From the NCBI GenBank assembly GCA_009777515.1, contig WRLR01000032.1:1-36047 (forward strand): DNA of 36,047 nucleotides, in the 5' to 3' direction. The position numbers and the translations under genes are program-made. The notes beneath the pieces were generated by a model. That model made no database searches, was not told where the DNA came from, and saw only the letters and a program-made list of their open reading frames with translations. Origin of the DNA: Oscillospiraceae bacterium (lineage in GTDB: Bacteria; Bacillota; Clostridia; WRLR01). Shown here one piece after another: positions 7,591 through 14,695 of this stretch (the first letter of the stretch is position 1; each line of letters starts with the position of its first letter).

Positions 7591-9477
7591 CTATTCCACC
7601 TCCGCCGCAACAGCCTCCGCGAGGCGGATTATAGTCAGGTACGCCTGTTGGCGCGTGTACGTCCCCAGCGGGTCGAACCTGTTGTCGCCAACGCCCTTCA
7701 TGATGTTGTTTTCGACCACAAATCCCAGCGCCTCGACAGCCCAGTCGTCTACATACTCCTGATCGTCAAAGTCCGTTTCCGTCACTCTGTCTTCGACGCC
7801 CAGCGCCAGCGCCGCGCGCCGCAGCATTACCGCCGCTTCCTGTCGCGTGATCTCGCCGTGGGGGTTGAACAAGCCCTCGCCGATGCCTTGTACAACGCCG
7901 ATGTCGTTCAAGCAAGTGACAATGTCGTCGTCTACGTCCGTGAACGGCGTCGGGACATCGATGTAGTCATCCAGGCAAAAGTCGTCGCTTTCAATGAGCA
8001 CCCGAACCAGCACGTCGCAAAAATCGTAGCGCGTGATGTTGAGCCGGTAGCCGCTCTGCAGCCTTTCGCTGACATACCCGGACTCCACGGCCTTCCCCAC
8101 TTCCTCCAGGGCCCAGTCGTCCGGCTCGTCCGGTTCGCCCGGTTCGTCCGGCTCATCCGGTATATCGGGCGGCCCGCCCTCAGCTCCGCTGTCGGGGGGA
8201 TCGCCCGGCTCACTGCCTGAGGCCTCGTCCGGCGGCTCGTCCTCCGGCGGTTCGCCCTCGCCCGCGCCCTCGCCATCGCCCAATGCTTCGTCCAGCGGCT
8301 CGGATGTGGACGGGGGCCCGGTATATTCAGGCGGCTCGCCGCCCTCCGGTGTTTCACCCGACCCGTCCGGCGGATTTTCGGAACCACTGCCGGAGCCGCT
8401 GCCAGAACCGCTACCGGAGCCGCTGCCAGAACCACTGCCGGAGCCTCCTGTCGAAGGCGGCGTAGTAACGCACCCGGCCGATCCTACGCCGGCCATGCAC
8501 GTCCTGCCGGTCGTGCATGTGCTGACACCAGTACAACTGCTCTGGCCGACGCATGTGCTGCTGCCGGCGCAACTGCTCTGCCCGACGCACGTGTTGCCGC
8601 CGGCGCAACTGCTTTGGCCGGCGCATGTATTATAGCCGGCGCAACTGCTTGTACCTGTGCATGTACTGCTGCCGGCACAACTGCTCTGCCCGGTGCATGT
8701 ATTAGAGCCCGCGCAACTGCTCTGGCCTGCGCATGTGCTGGCGCCCGCACAACTGCTGGACCCTGCGCATGTGCTGCTACCCGCGCAACTGCTCGTTCCG
8801 GCGCATGTGCTGCCGCACGTAGACCCGCATGTGGCGCCGCACGTCGCGGTACACGTCGAAGTACAAGTAGACCCGCAGGTGGCGCCGCATGTCGCCGTGC
8901 AAGTCGACGTGCATGTCGAACCGCATGTAGAACCGCAGGTGGCCCCGCACGTCGATCCGCACGTACTGCCGCAAGTACTGCCACACGTGGCGCCGCAACT
9001 GTAGCCGGACGTGACGGACGGGATACCCGGCATATTGAAGTAAAGTTCCGTTTCCGCGTCGCCGACAAGGCTGGGCGGCGCCAGATCATCTGAAACCAAT
9101 CTGACCGCGTCGTCCCTGGTGTCCGCGAATTCCGTCACAGCCGAGGCGTCATTGTCGTAAAATATCCCCTGCTCTTTTTCGTCGAACTCACGCAATGTGT
9201 TGCGGAGCGACGCAGCGAACAACGGCGAAAAACGCTCCCCGCCACCGTCCGCTGCTGTGGTGGCGGCGCTTCCGGCGGCAGCATTCGCCGGTTCCGCGCC
9301 AAATAACCCAAAAACCAGCGCGAACGCGAGCAGCGTCAGCGCCGACATGACCAGCAAACGCGTATACCCGTGCAAGCGCAAACTGCAGCTCCATCGCCTG
9401 CCTCCGCTTCCGCTCCCGCACCCGGCAGGCGTCGCCGCATGGGCGACCGCGCCGCCCGTGTATCTACATACAGCCAT
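7591..9477 (-). CDS. Secreted SLH-domain protein with a periodic 35-cysteine array
   Basis: Probable S-layer-associated surface protein. Order of parts: unusually long N-region (about 44 residues), hydrophobic signal core (MSALTLLAFALVFGLFG) ending in AEPANA, then a spacer. Residues about 161-336 form a cysteine array. A (Gly-Ser)n run of about 11 units follows, then a Pro/Glu/Asp-rich acidic linker, and SLH modules fill the last ~190 residues. Two SLH repeats are clear (FTDVDDDIVTCLNDIG and the repeat ending NRFDPLGTYTRQQ); the first is degenerate. SLH domains bind pyruvylated secondary cell-wall polymer. The array first has Cys every 4 residues (CGST/CGAT units), then every 6 (CAGxSS/CAGxST). 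I infer a disulfide-linked or metal-binding stalk; no known family is recognised. The ATG at 9477 has AGGTGA upstream and a near-consensus promoter. It leads the cassette with the two GATase-like membrane proteins. Confidence 0.85.
   Translation of the reverse strand: MAVCRYTGGAVAHAATPAGCGSGSGGRRWSCSLRLHGYTRLLVMSALTLLAFALVFGLFGAEPANAAAGSAATTAADGGGERFSPLFAASLRNTLREFDEKEQGIFYDNDASAVTEFADTRDDAVRLVSDDLAPPSLVGDAETELYFNMPGIPSVTSGYSCGATCGSTCGSTCGSTCGATCGSTCGSTCTSTCTATCGATCGSTCTSTCTATCGATCGSTCGSTCAGTSSCAGSSTCAGSSSCAGASTCAGQSSCAGSNTCTGQSSCAGSSTCTGTSSCAGYNTCAGQSSCAGGNTCVGQSSCAGSSTCVGQSSCTGVSTCTTGRTCMAGVGSAGCVTTPPSTGGSGSGSGSGSGSGSGSGSGSGSENPPDGSGETPEGGEPPEYTGPPSTSEPLDEALGDGEGAGEGEPPEDEPPDEASGSEPGDPPDSGAEGGPPDIPDEPDEPGEPDEPDDWALEEVGKAVESGYVSERLQSGYRLNITRYDFCDVLVRVLIESDDFCLDDYIDVPTPFTDVDDDIVTCLNDIGVVQGIGEGLFNPHGEITRQEAAVMLRRAALALGVEDRVTETDFDDQEYVDDWAVEALGFVVENNIMKGVGDNRFDPLGTYTRQQAYLTIIRLAEAVAAEVE
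8379..8447. repeat. Gly-Ser dipeptide coding repeat
   Basis: Tandem GGAGCC/GCTGCCAGA-type six-base units that on the minus strand encode about eleven Gly-Ser pairs. It forms the flexible hinge between the cysteine array and the acidic linker of the SLH protein. Confidence 0.8.
8470..8997. repeat. Cysteine-array coding tandem repeat, 12-bp then 18/36-bp period
   Basis: On the minus strand 8997 to about 8808 encodes 16 four-residue units (Cys-Gly/Thr-Ser/Ala-Thr), period 12 bp. From there to 8470 come about 17 six-residue units (Cys-Ala-Gly-x-Ser-Ser alternating with Cys-Ala-Gly-x-Ser/Asn-Thr). The alternation gives a 12-residue, 36-bp higher-order repeat. Every unit keeps its Cys, while the x position varies (Gln, Thr, Tyr, Gly, Val). 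This points to selection for the cysteine spacing and not merely recent duplication. The repeat also keeps long open frames on the opposite strand, which I do not regard as genes. Confidence 0.9.
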
Positions 9478-9491
9478 CTAGTTAATCACCT

Positions 9492-9560
9492 ACCTTTGTG
9501 AATTTATATCATTATATTTCGGGCGCATTTATGTGACAATGCACAATTTTTCACAAAGGT
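9492..9560 (-). promoter_or_regulatory. 11-bp inverted repeat flanking the promoter (possible operator pair)
   Basis: ACCTTTGTGAA at 9492-9502 and its exact reverse complement TTCACAAAGGT at 9550-9560 lie 47 bp apart. On the minus strand one arm is just upstream of the -35 and the other covers the expected start of transcription and the edge of the ribosome site. A third, weaker dyad (TGTG-N6-CACA) lies between them at 9533-9546. The layout suits a repressor or activator that binds two half-sites; the regulator is unknown. Confidence 0.5.
9511..9539 (-). promoter_or_regulatory. Near-consensus sigma-A promoter of the Cys-rich SLH gene
   Basis: Read on the minus strand: -35 TTGTCA at 9539-9534 (one mismatch to TTGACA), a spacer of exactly 17 nt, and -10 TATAAT at 9516-9511 (perfect). 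Transcription would begin near 9504, giving a leader of about 27 nt with AGGTAGGTGA before the ATG at 9477. This is the best promoter in the window and suggests strong expression of the surface cassette. Confidence 0.75.
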
Positions 9561-9584
9561 TTGTTTTTTTCATAAAACGCCGCG

Positions 9585-11948
9585 CTAGGCGCCTATGTGG
9601 TACACTTTGCCCGGTTGGCGCTCGAACGTGAAACCGTGCTCCGTCGCCCGTGTCTCCACTTTTGCGCCGTCGCAGCTCACGACGCGCGCCGCGCCCCTGA
9701 TCTCCAGCTCGCCTTCGCCCGCAGTGATGACGGCCCCGGTCAGGGCGCCGTCTTTCCATTCCATATCGACGCAGTGCCCGCCCCTGGCCCGCAGGCCTTT
9801 GGCGCTTCCGTCCTTCCACTCCGGCGGCAGCGCCGGAAGCAGCTCGACAACGCCTGTGTGGCTTTGCAACAGCGCCTCCGCTATGCCTGCGGTCGCCCCC
9901 AGTAAACCGTCGATCTGGAAGACCCTCCCGGACCCGAAGAAGACCCTCGACCTGGAGTTGGACGTCATGCGGCTGATGGCGTCGCCCGTCTTTTGGGCGT
10001 CGCCGAGGCGCGCGTACTCGTTGATGAACCACGCCAGCGGCCAGCCGCCCCTGCCAGCGCCATGCTCGCAGCGCAGCTCCAGCGAGCGCCCGACAGCCGC
10101 CAGCAACTCCGGGGTATCCTTCCAGTTGATTTCGTCGCCCGGGTACGAACCCCAGAGGTGCGATATATGCCCCATGCCCGGAGTCATCTCCTTCACTTCC
10201 TCGCGCCATTCGAGCAGTTGCCCCTTGGAGCCTATCGCATTCTTGGGCAGCCTGTCTTTCGCCGCCGCGAACTGCGCAGTCAGCTCGTCGCTGTCGCCCA
10301 GCCCCAAAATTGCAGCCGCCTCCACGCATGCGCCGAACAGTGTCCTGATGACCTGGTTGTCCATGGTCGGCGCGGTGCAGATGGGCGTGTCGAATCCGTC
10401 GTCCATCACATAGCGGTTCTCGGGGGATATGGACGGGTTCGTCACGAGGTAACCGTCGCCGTCGTCCACGAGGAAATCCAGGAAGAACAGCGCGTGCTCG
10501 CGCAGGATGGGGTACCATTTGGCCAGAAAAGCCTTGTCAAGCGTGAAGCGGTAGTGGTCCCATGCATGCAACGCCAGCCAGGCGCCGCCGATGACCCATT
10601 GCGTGGACGCCATGAACACATCCTGCGGCGCGGTGTCCCCGTAGAAATCCGTGTTGTGGTGGCACATGGTGCCCCGGCAGCCATACATGATTTTAGCGGT
10701 CTCGCGGCCATTGGGTATCATGGCCTCTACCAAGTTGAACAGCGACTGGTGGATGTCCCCAAGGCCTGTCGTCTCGGCGGGCCAGTAGTTCATCTGCGTG
10801 TTGATATTAATGGTGTACTTACTGTCCCAGGGCGGGATGAAGTCGTGGCTCCAGATGCCCTGAAGGTTCAGCGCGGCCGAGTTCTCCCTGCCGCCCGACA
10901 CCATGAGGTAGCGCCCAAAAGTGAAGTACGTCACGGCCAGATCCGGATCGGAGGCGCCGTCCCGCGCCAGTTCAATCCGCTGATCCAGCGGGAGATCGGG
11001 GCCGGGCCCGAGGTCTATCACGCAGCGGCGCATCAGCGCCTCAAAGTCGGCTATATGCTCCGCCTTGAGCGACTCGTAGCCCACGCGCGCCGCAGCGTCC
11101 AGTATGGACATGACCGCAGCTTCGGGGTCGCTCTCACGGTTCGAGGTCGTAGCTGCCAGATAGAGGGTCACCTCGCCCGCGCCCCGGACAAAGAGCTGGC
11201 TGTACGGGTCCTCCACGGCGCCGTCGGACACGGCGCGCACGGCGCAGCAAAACAGCGTGCCCGCCGAATTCCCCTTGAACATGAGCGTGGCGCCGCCGAC
11301 GGTGTGTATGTCGTCGAGCAGGAGCCCCGGCCACGAGCCGCCGCGCCGGAAGAAACCGGGGCGCCGGTTGTCGGGTATCCTCTCGTCCGATATGCGGTTC
11401 CTGTTCAGCAGGATGTCCAGGTTGATGGCCCCCGGCTTGTCGGACGTGAGCTTGATGCACATGACCTGGGCGGGGTAGCTGATGAACATTTCCCTTTTGT
11501 ACGCGACGCCTTTTTCCTTATGGGCGATGGTGTGGACGCCCGTCATCAAGTCGAGGCTTGAACTGTAGTCCTCCATGTCCACGCTGTCCGGCATCCAGCC
11601 ATGGACAAACGGCGTGTGGCGGTTCAGGGCGATGTTCAGCTCCCCCAGGGGCTCATACATCCGCATGCTCGTCGGCGAGCCGCACAGGTACTGGGCGATC
11701 AGGGTCTCCGCCTCGCGGATCTCGCCCGCGAACACATGCTTGCGTATCTGGTCCAGCTTCGCCTTCGACGCGCGGTTGTTGCGGTCCATGGGCCCGCCGT
11801 ACCACAGGCTGTCCTCGTTGAGCTGGATGCGCTCGGCGCCGGTGTTCCCGTACACCATGGCGCCAAGCCTGCCGTTGCCCATCGGCACGGCGTCGTTCCA
11901 CACCTCTGCGGGTTTGTCGTAAGTCATGCAGTAGTTGCGTTTTGACAT
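9585..11948 (-). CDS. Glycoside hydrolase family 95 (alpha-L-fucosidase type)
   Basis: Inverting glycosidase that removes alpha-linked L-fucose (some members act on L-galactose) from glycans. At 787 aa it has the family's usual length. Seen: N-terminal AEVWNDAVPMGNGRLGAMVYG and NEDSLWYGGP, typical of the GH95 N-domain; NINTQMNYWPAE (about residues 379-390), which holds the two Asn that activate water in family members; NPSISPENRY (Glu about 510), matching the general acid; then HLWGSYPGDEINW and NEYARLGDAQKTGD in the last quarter of the barrel. The ATG at 11948 has AAAGGGG 7 nt upstream. A longer open frame to 12302 exists but overlaps the divergent gene and adds no family sequence. No signal peptide, so it probably acts inside the cell on imported oligosaccharides. 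It is divergent from the antiporter operon, and no transporter is adjacent. Confidence 0.93.
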   Translation of the reverse strand: MSKRNYCMTYDKPAEVWNDAVPMGNGRLGAMVYGNTGAERIQLNEDSLWYGGPMDRNNRASKAKLDQIRKHVFAGEIREAETLIAQYLCGSPTSMRMYEPLGELNIALNRHTPFVHGWMPDSVDMEDYSSSLDLMTGVHTIAHKEKGVAYKREMFISYPAQVMCIKLTSDKPGAINLDILLNRNRISDERIPDNRRPGFFRRGGSWPGLLLDDIHTVGGATLMFKGNSAGTLFCCAVRAVSDGAVEDPYSQLFVRGAGEVTLYLAATTSNRESDPEAAVMSILDAAARVGYESLKAEHIADFEALMRRCVIDLGPGPDLPLDQRIELARDGASDPDLAVTYFTFGRYLMVSGGRENSAALNLQGIWSHDFIPPWDSKYTININTQMNYWPAETTGLGDIHQSLFNLVEAMIPNGRETAKIMYGCRGTMCHHNTDFYGDTAPQDVFMASTQWVIGGAWLALHAWDHYRFTLDKAFLAKWYPILREHALFFLDFLVDDGDGYLVTNPSISPENRYVMDDGFDTPICTAPTMDNQVIRTLFGACVEAAAILGLGDSDELTAQFAAAKDRLPKNAIGSKGQLLEWREEVKEMTPGMGHISHLWGSYPGDEINWKDTPELLAAVGRSLELRCEHGAGRGGWPLAWFINEYARLGDAQKTGDAISRMTSNSRSRVFFGSGRVFQIDGLLGATAGIAEALLQSHTGVVELLPALPPEWKDGSAKGLRARGGHCVDMEWKDGALTGAVITAGEGELEIRGAARVVSCDGAKVETRATEHGFTFERQPGKVYHIGA

Positions 11949-12080
11949 AGCTAATCCCCTTTCGTGGTTCATATTGATATATGCAATCGTCTGCCTTAAA
12001 ATGTACCACAATATATCGGCAGTGGCAACTTGGCTAATTATATTATTTATACAAAACAACCCGCAAAACAACGCAGGTTG

Positions 12081-12089
12081 TGATAATAT
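12081..12089 (+). promoter_or_regulatory. Candidate extended -10 element before the antiporter operon
   Basis: TGATAATAT fits the extended -10 pattern TGnTATAAT with two mismatches, 25 nt before the mrpE start; no good -35 is seen. It lies in the 166-bp divergent gap shared with the GH95 gene. Confidence 0.35.
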
Positions 12090-12114
12090 ATAGTCAGTAA
12101 TAACAACAGGGGGC

Positions 12115-12645
12115 ATGTTGCGAATATTCAAATTCAAATTAAGCATTAATTCCGTTTGCCTGGCCGCTCTGTTCGCCGTCGTCTGGATCATTCTGACAGA
12201 GAGTATATCTTTATGGTCGGTTGCGGCGGGGATTGTAATCAGTAGCGTGTGCGTGTATTGCTGCCACAGGTTCCTCGCCTTGGAAAAAATCGCCGACGTC
12301 AACTTTGGCAGGCTGTTTCTGTATGTATTTTATTTGGTGGGGCAAATATATATAGCCGGATTTGCCGCCATCAAGCTGATAGTCGTGGGCGCGAAGGCGG
12401 ACATTGTGACGGTGGGGACGGACATCGAAAGCGATTTTTTGAAAGTCCTGCTGGCGAACTCGATAACGCTCACCCCGGGCACGCTGACGCTGGATCTGAG
12501 CGGCGATCGCCTCACCGTTTTGTGGCTTAGGGACAAGGCGGGCGGCCCTGCGGACATGGACGGCGCCGGGCGGGAAATCAAGGGGAAGCTGGAGCGGCAA
12601 CTACTGAAGGCGCAGAAGCGCCAGCCGCAAAAGCGACAGCCGTAA
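12115..12645 (+). CDS. mrpE: Na+/H+ antiporter subunit E (MrpE/MnhE/MbhA-like)
   Basis: Small membrane subunit of an Mrp-type cation/proton antiporter. Seen: two N-terminal membrane segments (about residues 15-50), the typical YVFYLVGQIYIAGFAAIKLIV segment near 65-85, and the conserved SNSITLTPGTLTLDL-like stretch, here LANSITLTPGTLTLDLSGDRL (about 114-134), which is diagnostic for MrpE. Length 176 aa fits the family (about 160-170). The C-terminus ends in a tandem QKRQP repeat that is not family sequence and runs on as DNA repeat past the stop. AGGGGG lies only 1-2 nt before the ATG, so the codon after it (TTG at 12118) might be used instead. First gene of the antiporter operon. Confidence 0.88.
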   Translation: MLRIFKFKLSINSVCLAALFAVVWIILTESISLWSVAAGIVISSVCVYCCHRFLALEKIADVNFGRLFLYVFYLVGQIYIAGFAAIKLIVVGAKADIVTVGTDIESDFLKVLLANSITLTPGTLTLDLSGDRLTVLWLRDKAGGPADMDGAGREIKGKLERQLLKAQKRQPQKRQP

Positions 12646-12923
12646 ATACGCCGGCCGTAATAACATATGACCGCAAAACGTCCGCAATAGAACCGCAAGT
12701 ATAATCGGCTCCCTGTGGGGGCGGCCCTAGCAGCCGCCCTAGTAGAACATCTACACACATTTAATAATATACAATCCGCCAAACGCAAACCCACACGCAC
12801 ACCCCTACCCAAATGCACAAACAAGCACATCCGCACACGCACACGTACACGCACAACATACACATACACATCCAAACGCACACGCGCTAACGCACTCACG
12901 CACACGTATGAAAGGGCCCGCTA
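12646..12923. repeat. 278-bp intergenic stretch: repeat remnants and a CA-rich microsatellite
   Basis: It interrupts an otherwise tight operon between subunits E and F. The first part continues the CGCCAGCCGTAA-like units from the end of mrpE. At 12719-12742 there is a palindrome (GGGCGGC/GCCGCCC arms) with CTAGGG on its minus-strand side, like the dispersed GTAGGG family. From about 12780 to 12905 the plus strand is almost pure A/C with many CACACG, CACATA and CGCACA units. No convincing gene is seen. Confidence 0.6.
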
Positions 12924-13178
12924 ATGTATGTAATTTGGATCATGATGGCGTACCTACTCATGTTCATCGTCAGGACCGTCGCCGGGCCGTCCGTCTGGGA
13001 CAGGCTTTTGGGCATGTGCCTGATATCGACCAAACTGACGATCATTATCATCGTTTTTGCGTCGATCAACAACATTGCGTATTTACTTGACTTTGCCATC
13101 ATATACACCCTGTTCGGGTTCATCAGCGTCATTTTTATTACGTTCTTCCTATTGGACAGGACGAAGGGGAGGAAGTAG
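12924..13178 (+). CDS. mrpF: Na+/H+ antiporter subunit F (MrpF/MnhF/MbhB-like)
   Basis: 84 aa, three membrane segments. The diagnostic loop RTVAGPSVWDRLLGMCLIST follows the first segment, and the C-terminal segment carries ALLDF-like sequence, here YLLDFAIIYTLFGFISVIF. Length and hydropathy match MrpF (about 85-95 aa). AAAGGG lies 8 nt before the ATG. It is followed after 5 nt by subunit G, so the two are co-translated. The subunit forms part of the Mrp/Mbh membrane core; it has no known catalytic residue of its own. Confidence 0.93.
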   Translation: MYVIWIMMAYLLMFIVRTVAGPSVWDRLLGMCLISTKLTIIIIVFASINNIAYLLDFAIIYTLFGFISVIFITFFLLDRTKGRK

Positions 13179-13183
13179 GGCCG

Positions 13184-13498
13184 ATGGAAATACTAGAGAA
13201 CATCATAATCATTATCGGCGCCGCCTTTATGCTGTTCGGCGTCGTCGGGCTGTTCCGGTTCAAGGAGTTTTACCCGAGGATACTGATCACATCCAAGATC
13301 GACACGGTGGGGGCGATCACGCTGATTGCGGGGCTGGGCGTTAAGCACGGCGCAAGTTTTTTTACGCTGAAGCTTGCCCTCATCATCGCCCTGCTGCTGA
13401 TCCTCAACCCGCTGGCCGCCCAAATAATAGCCCGTTCCGCGTATATAAGCGACAGCAGGCTGCAGGACGAGTACGACGACGGCTACGGGGGCATATAG
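13184..13498 (+). CDS. mrpG: Na+/H+ antiporter subunit G (MrpG/MnhG/MbhC-like)
   Basis: 104 aa with three membrane segments. The family signature is clear: an N-terminal segment ending GAAFMLFGVVGLFRFKEFYPR, then KIDTVGAITLIAGL and LNPLAAQIIARSAY. In the family the Arg and Phe of the RFxDFYxR-type loop are conserved; here it reads RFKEFYPR. The last codons (GlyGlyIle-stop) belong to the first unit of a 14-bp tandem repeat that fills the gap to the next gene, so the C-terminus has been shaped by the repeat. Confidence 0.93.
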   Translation: MEILENIIIIIGAAFMLFGVVGLFRFKEFYPRILITSKIDTVGAITLIAGLGVKHGASFFTLKLALIIALLLILNPLAAQIIARSAYISDSRLQDEYDDGYGGI

Positions 13499-13560
13499 TC
13501 GGGGGCATATTGTCGGGAGCATATTGTCAGGAGCATATAATATACGGGGGCATTTAGTTA
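13487..13560. repeat. 14-bp tandem repeat across the end of mrpG
   Basis: Five units: GGGGGCATATAGTC (13487-13500), GGGGGCATATTGTC, GGGAGCATATTGTC, a longer AGGAGCATATAATATAC, and GGGGGCATTTAGTTA ending at 13560. The first unit contains the mrpG stop codon and the last abuts the next ATG. Each unit starts with a purine run (GGGGG, GGGAG, AGGAG) that could pair with 16S rRNA, so the array is a row of ribosome-site-like motifs. Confidence 0.85.
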
Positions 13561-14694
13561 ATGATATATGTGCTGTTGTTATTGTGGGTTATGGGCGCCA
13601 TACTGGCCATCCGGGCGAGAAAGATATTTAGGATGATCGTCTATCTTGGCGTGTTCTCCATGATATCTGCGATCTGCTTTTTGATGTTGGGCGCGCCCGA
13701 CGTCGCAATGGCCGAGGCCGCCGTCAGCACTTTTTCCACGATTTTTCTGATCATCTGCTTCGAAAAATACTTCGTCCTCGTATCCAATGCAGCCAGCAGC
13801 GCGCCCCACGCACCCGCCACACTCAACGCGCCAAACGCATCATTTGCATCCACCGCGCCCAACGTGACCGCCGCGCCCAACGCTCCTGCTACGCCCGCCA
13901 CACCCGCCGCGCCAAACGCACTTGCCACGCCCATCGCGTCCGCTACGCCCACCGGCAAAAGGCGGGCGTCAGCGTCTGCATCGGCAGCAGTAGCGGCGTC
14001 GGCTTCGGCAGCAGCAACGGCATTAGCGGCGGCGAAGCGCTACCTCCCCCCGCTGCTCTTCACCGCGCTTTTGTTCGCGCTTTTTGTCCGCTTCATCCCC
14101 GCGTCCCCGGCAAACGCATACATAAAAGACATGTACCTAGCGCGGTTCATGGGGGAGGTCGGCGGCGAAAATGCGGTCACGGCCATCTATTTGGGCTACC
14201 GCATGTACGACACGCTGTTCGAGGCACTTATGCTCCTGGTAGGCGTAGTAGCCGTCTCGCACATGTCATGGTACAACGAAACGGCGGCGGACGAGCATCT
14301 TGGGGGCATCAACAAATCGGACAGCGTCGCCATATACACAATCCGCATGGTCTGCCCCGTCATCCTATTGTTTGCCCTTTACTTGATCTTAAATGGCCAT
14401 ATGTCGCCCGGCGGCGGCTTCCAGGGCGGCGTGGCTATCGCTTCGTTTTTGGTATGCAGGTATCTGATCCACAATATCAACGACGTCCATTACAAAAAGG
14501 TGCTGATACTGGAGAAGATGACATTCGCGGCCATCGTGCTGTTGGCGCTGTTTTTCATCCTGCTCGGCACATATGTGCATTATGCGCACTTGAGGACGTT
14601 TTACCTCATAACGATGAACACGTTGATAGGGATGAAGGTAGCCTGCGGGTTCAGTATCATATTTTACCGCTACATAGCGTTCGAAAGGAGATAG
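13561..14694 (+). CDS. Fused antiporter subunit: MbhD + MbhE (MrpA C-terminal parts) + MnhB/MrpB
   Basis: Three normally separate Mbh/Mrp subunits in one 377-aa chain. Residues 1-75 are DUF4040/MbhD (RMIVYLGVFSMISAICFLMLGAPDVAMAEA-type helices). Residues about 78-160 are a low-complexity Ala/Pro/Thr/Asn linker, then Ala/Ser. Residues about 165-245 are MbhE-like (GGENAVTAIYLGYRMYDTLFEA). Residues about 255-377 are MnhB/MrpB (VCPVILLFALYLILNGHMSPGGGFQGG). The MSPGGGFQGG motif is diagnostic for MrpB. In Mbh hydrogenases these are MbhD, MbhE and MbhF. The linker falls in a loop between membrane helices. The last repeat unit gives GGGGG 10 nt before the ATG. It overlaps closely with subunit C. Role in Na+/H+ exchange is from family knowledge. 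Confidence 0.9.
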   Translation: MIYVLLLLWVMGAILAIRARKIFRMIVYLGVFSMISAICFLMLGAPDVAMAEAAVSTFSTIFLIICFEKYFVLVSNAASSAPHAPATLNAPNASFASTAPNVTAAPNAPATPATPAAPNALATPIASATPTGKRRASASASAAVAASASAAATALAAAKRYLPPLLFTALLFALFVRFIPASPANAYIKDMYLARFMGEVGGENAVTAIYLGYRMYDTLFEALMLLVGVVAVSHMSWYNETAADEHLGGINKSDSVAIYTIRMVCPVILLFALYLILNGHMSPGGGFQGGVAIASFLVCRYLIHNINDVHYKKVLILEKMTFAAIVLLALFFILLGTYVHYAHLRTFYLITMNTLIGMKVACGFSIIFYRYIAFERR

Positions 14695-14695
14695 G

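Noticed and set aside
7573-8220. 215-codon plus-strand open frame
   Set aside because: Antisense to the SLH modules of the Cys-rich protein.
8470-8997. CRISPR-like regular repeat
   Set aside because: Units are contiguous and coding, without unique spacers.
8614-9093. Plus-strand open frames with His-Val-Leu-Pro-Ala-type repeats
   Set aside because: Mirror of the cysteine-array repeat, whose period is a multiple of three; no ribosome site and no signal for translation, while the minus-strand frame has signal peptide and SLH domains.
9993-11561. 522-codon open frame on the plus strand
   Set aside because: It is antisense to the GH95 gene, whose family motifs and length are convincing; GC-rich codon bias leaves the opposite strand open.
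11949-12302. N-terminal extension of the GH95 protein
   Set aside because: The extra codons overlap the divergent mrpE gene and the intergenic region; the family N-terminus and a good ribosome site begin at 11948.
12780-12905. CRISPR or coding gene in the CA-rich stretch
   Set aside because: Microsatellite-like with no repeat-spacer structure; the open frames across it have no ribosome site or recognisable product.
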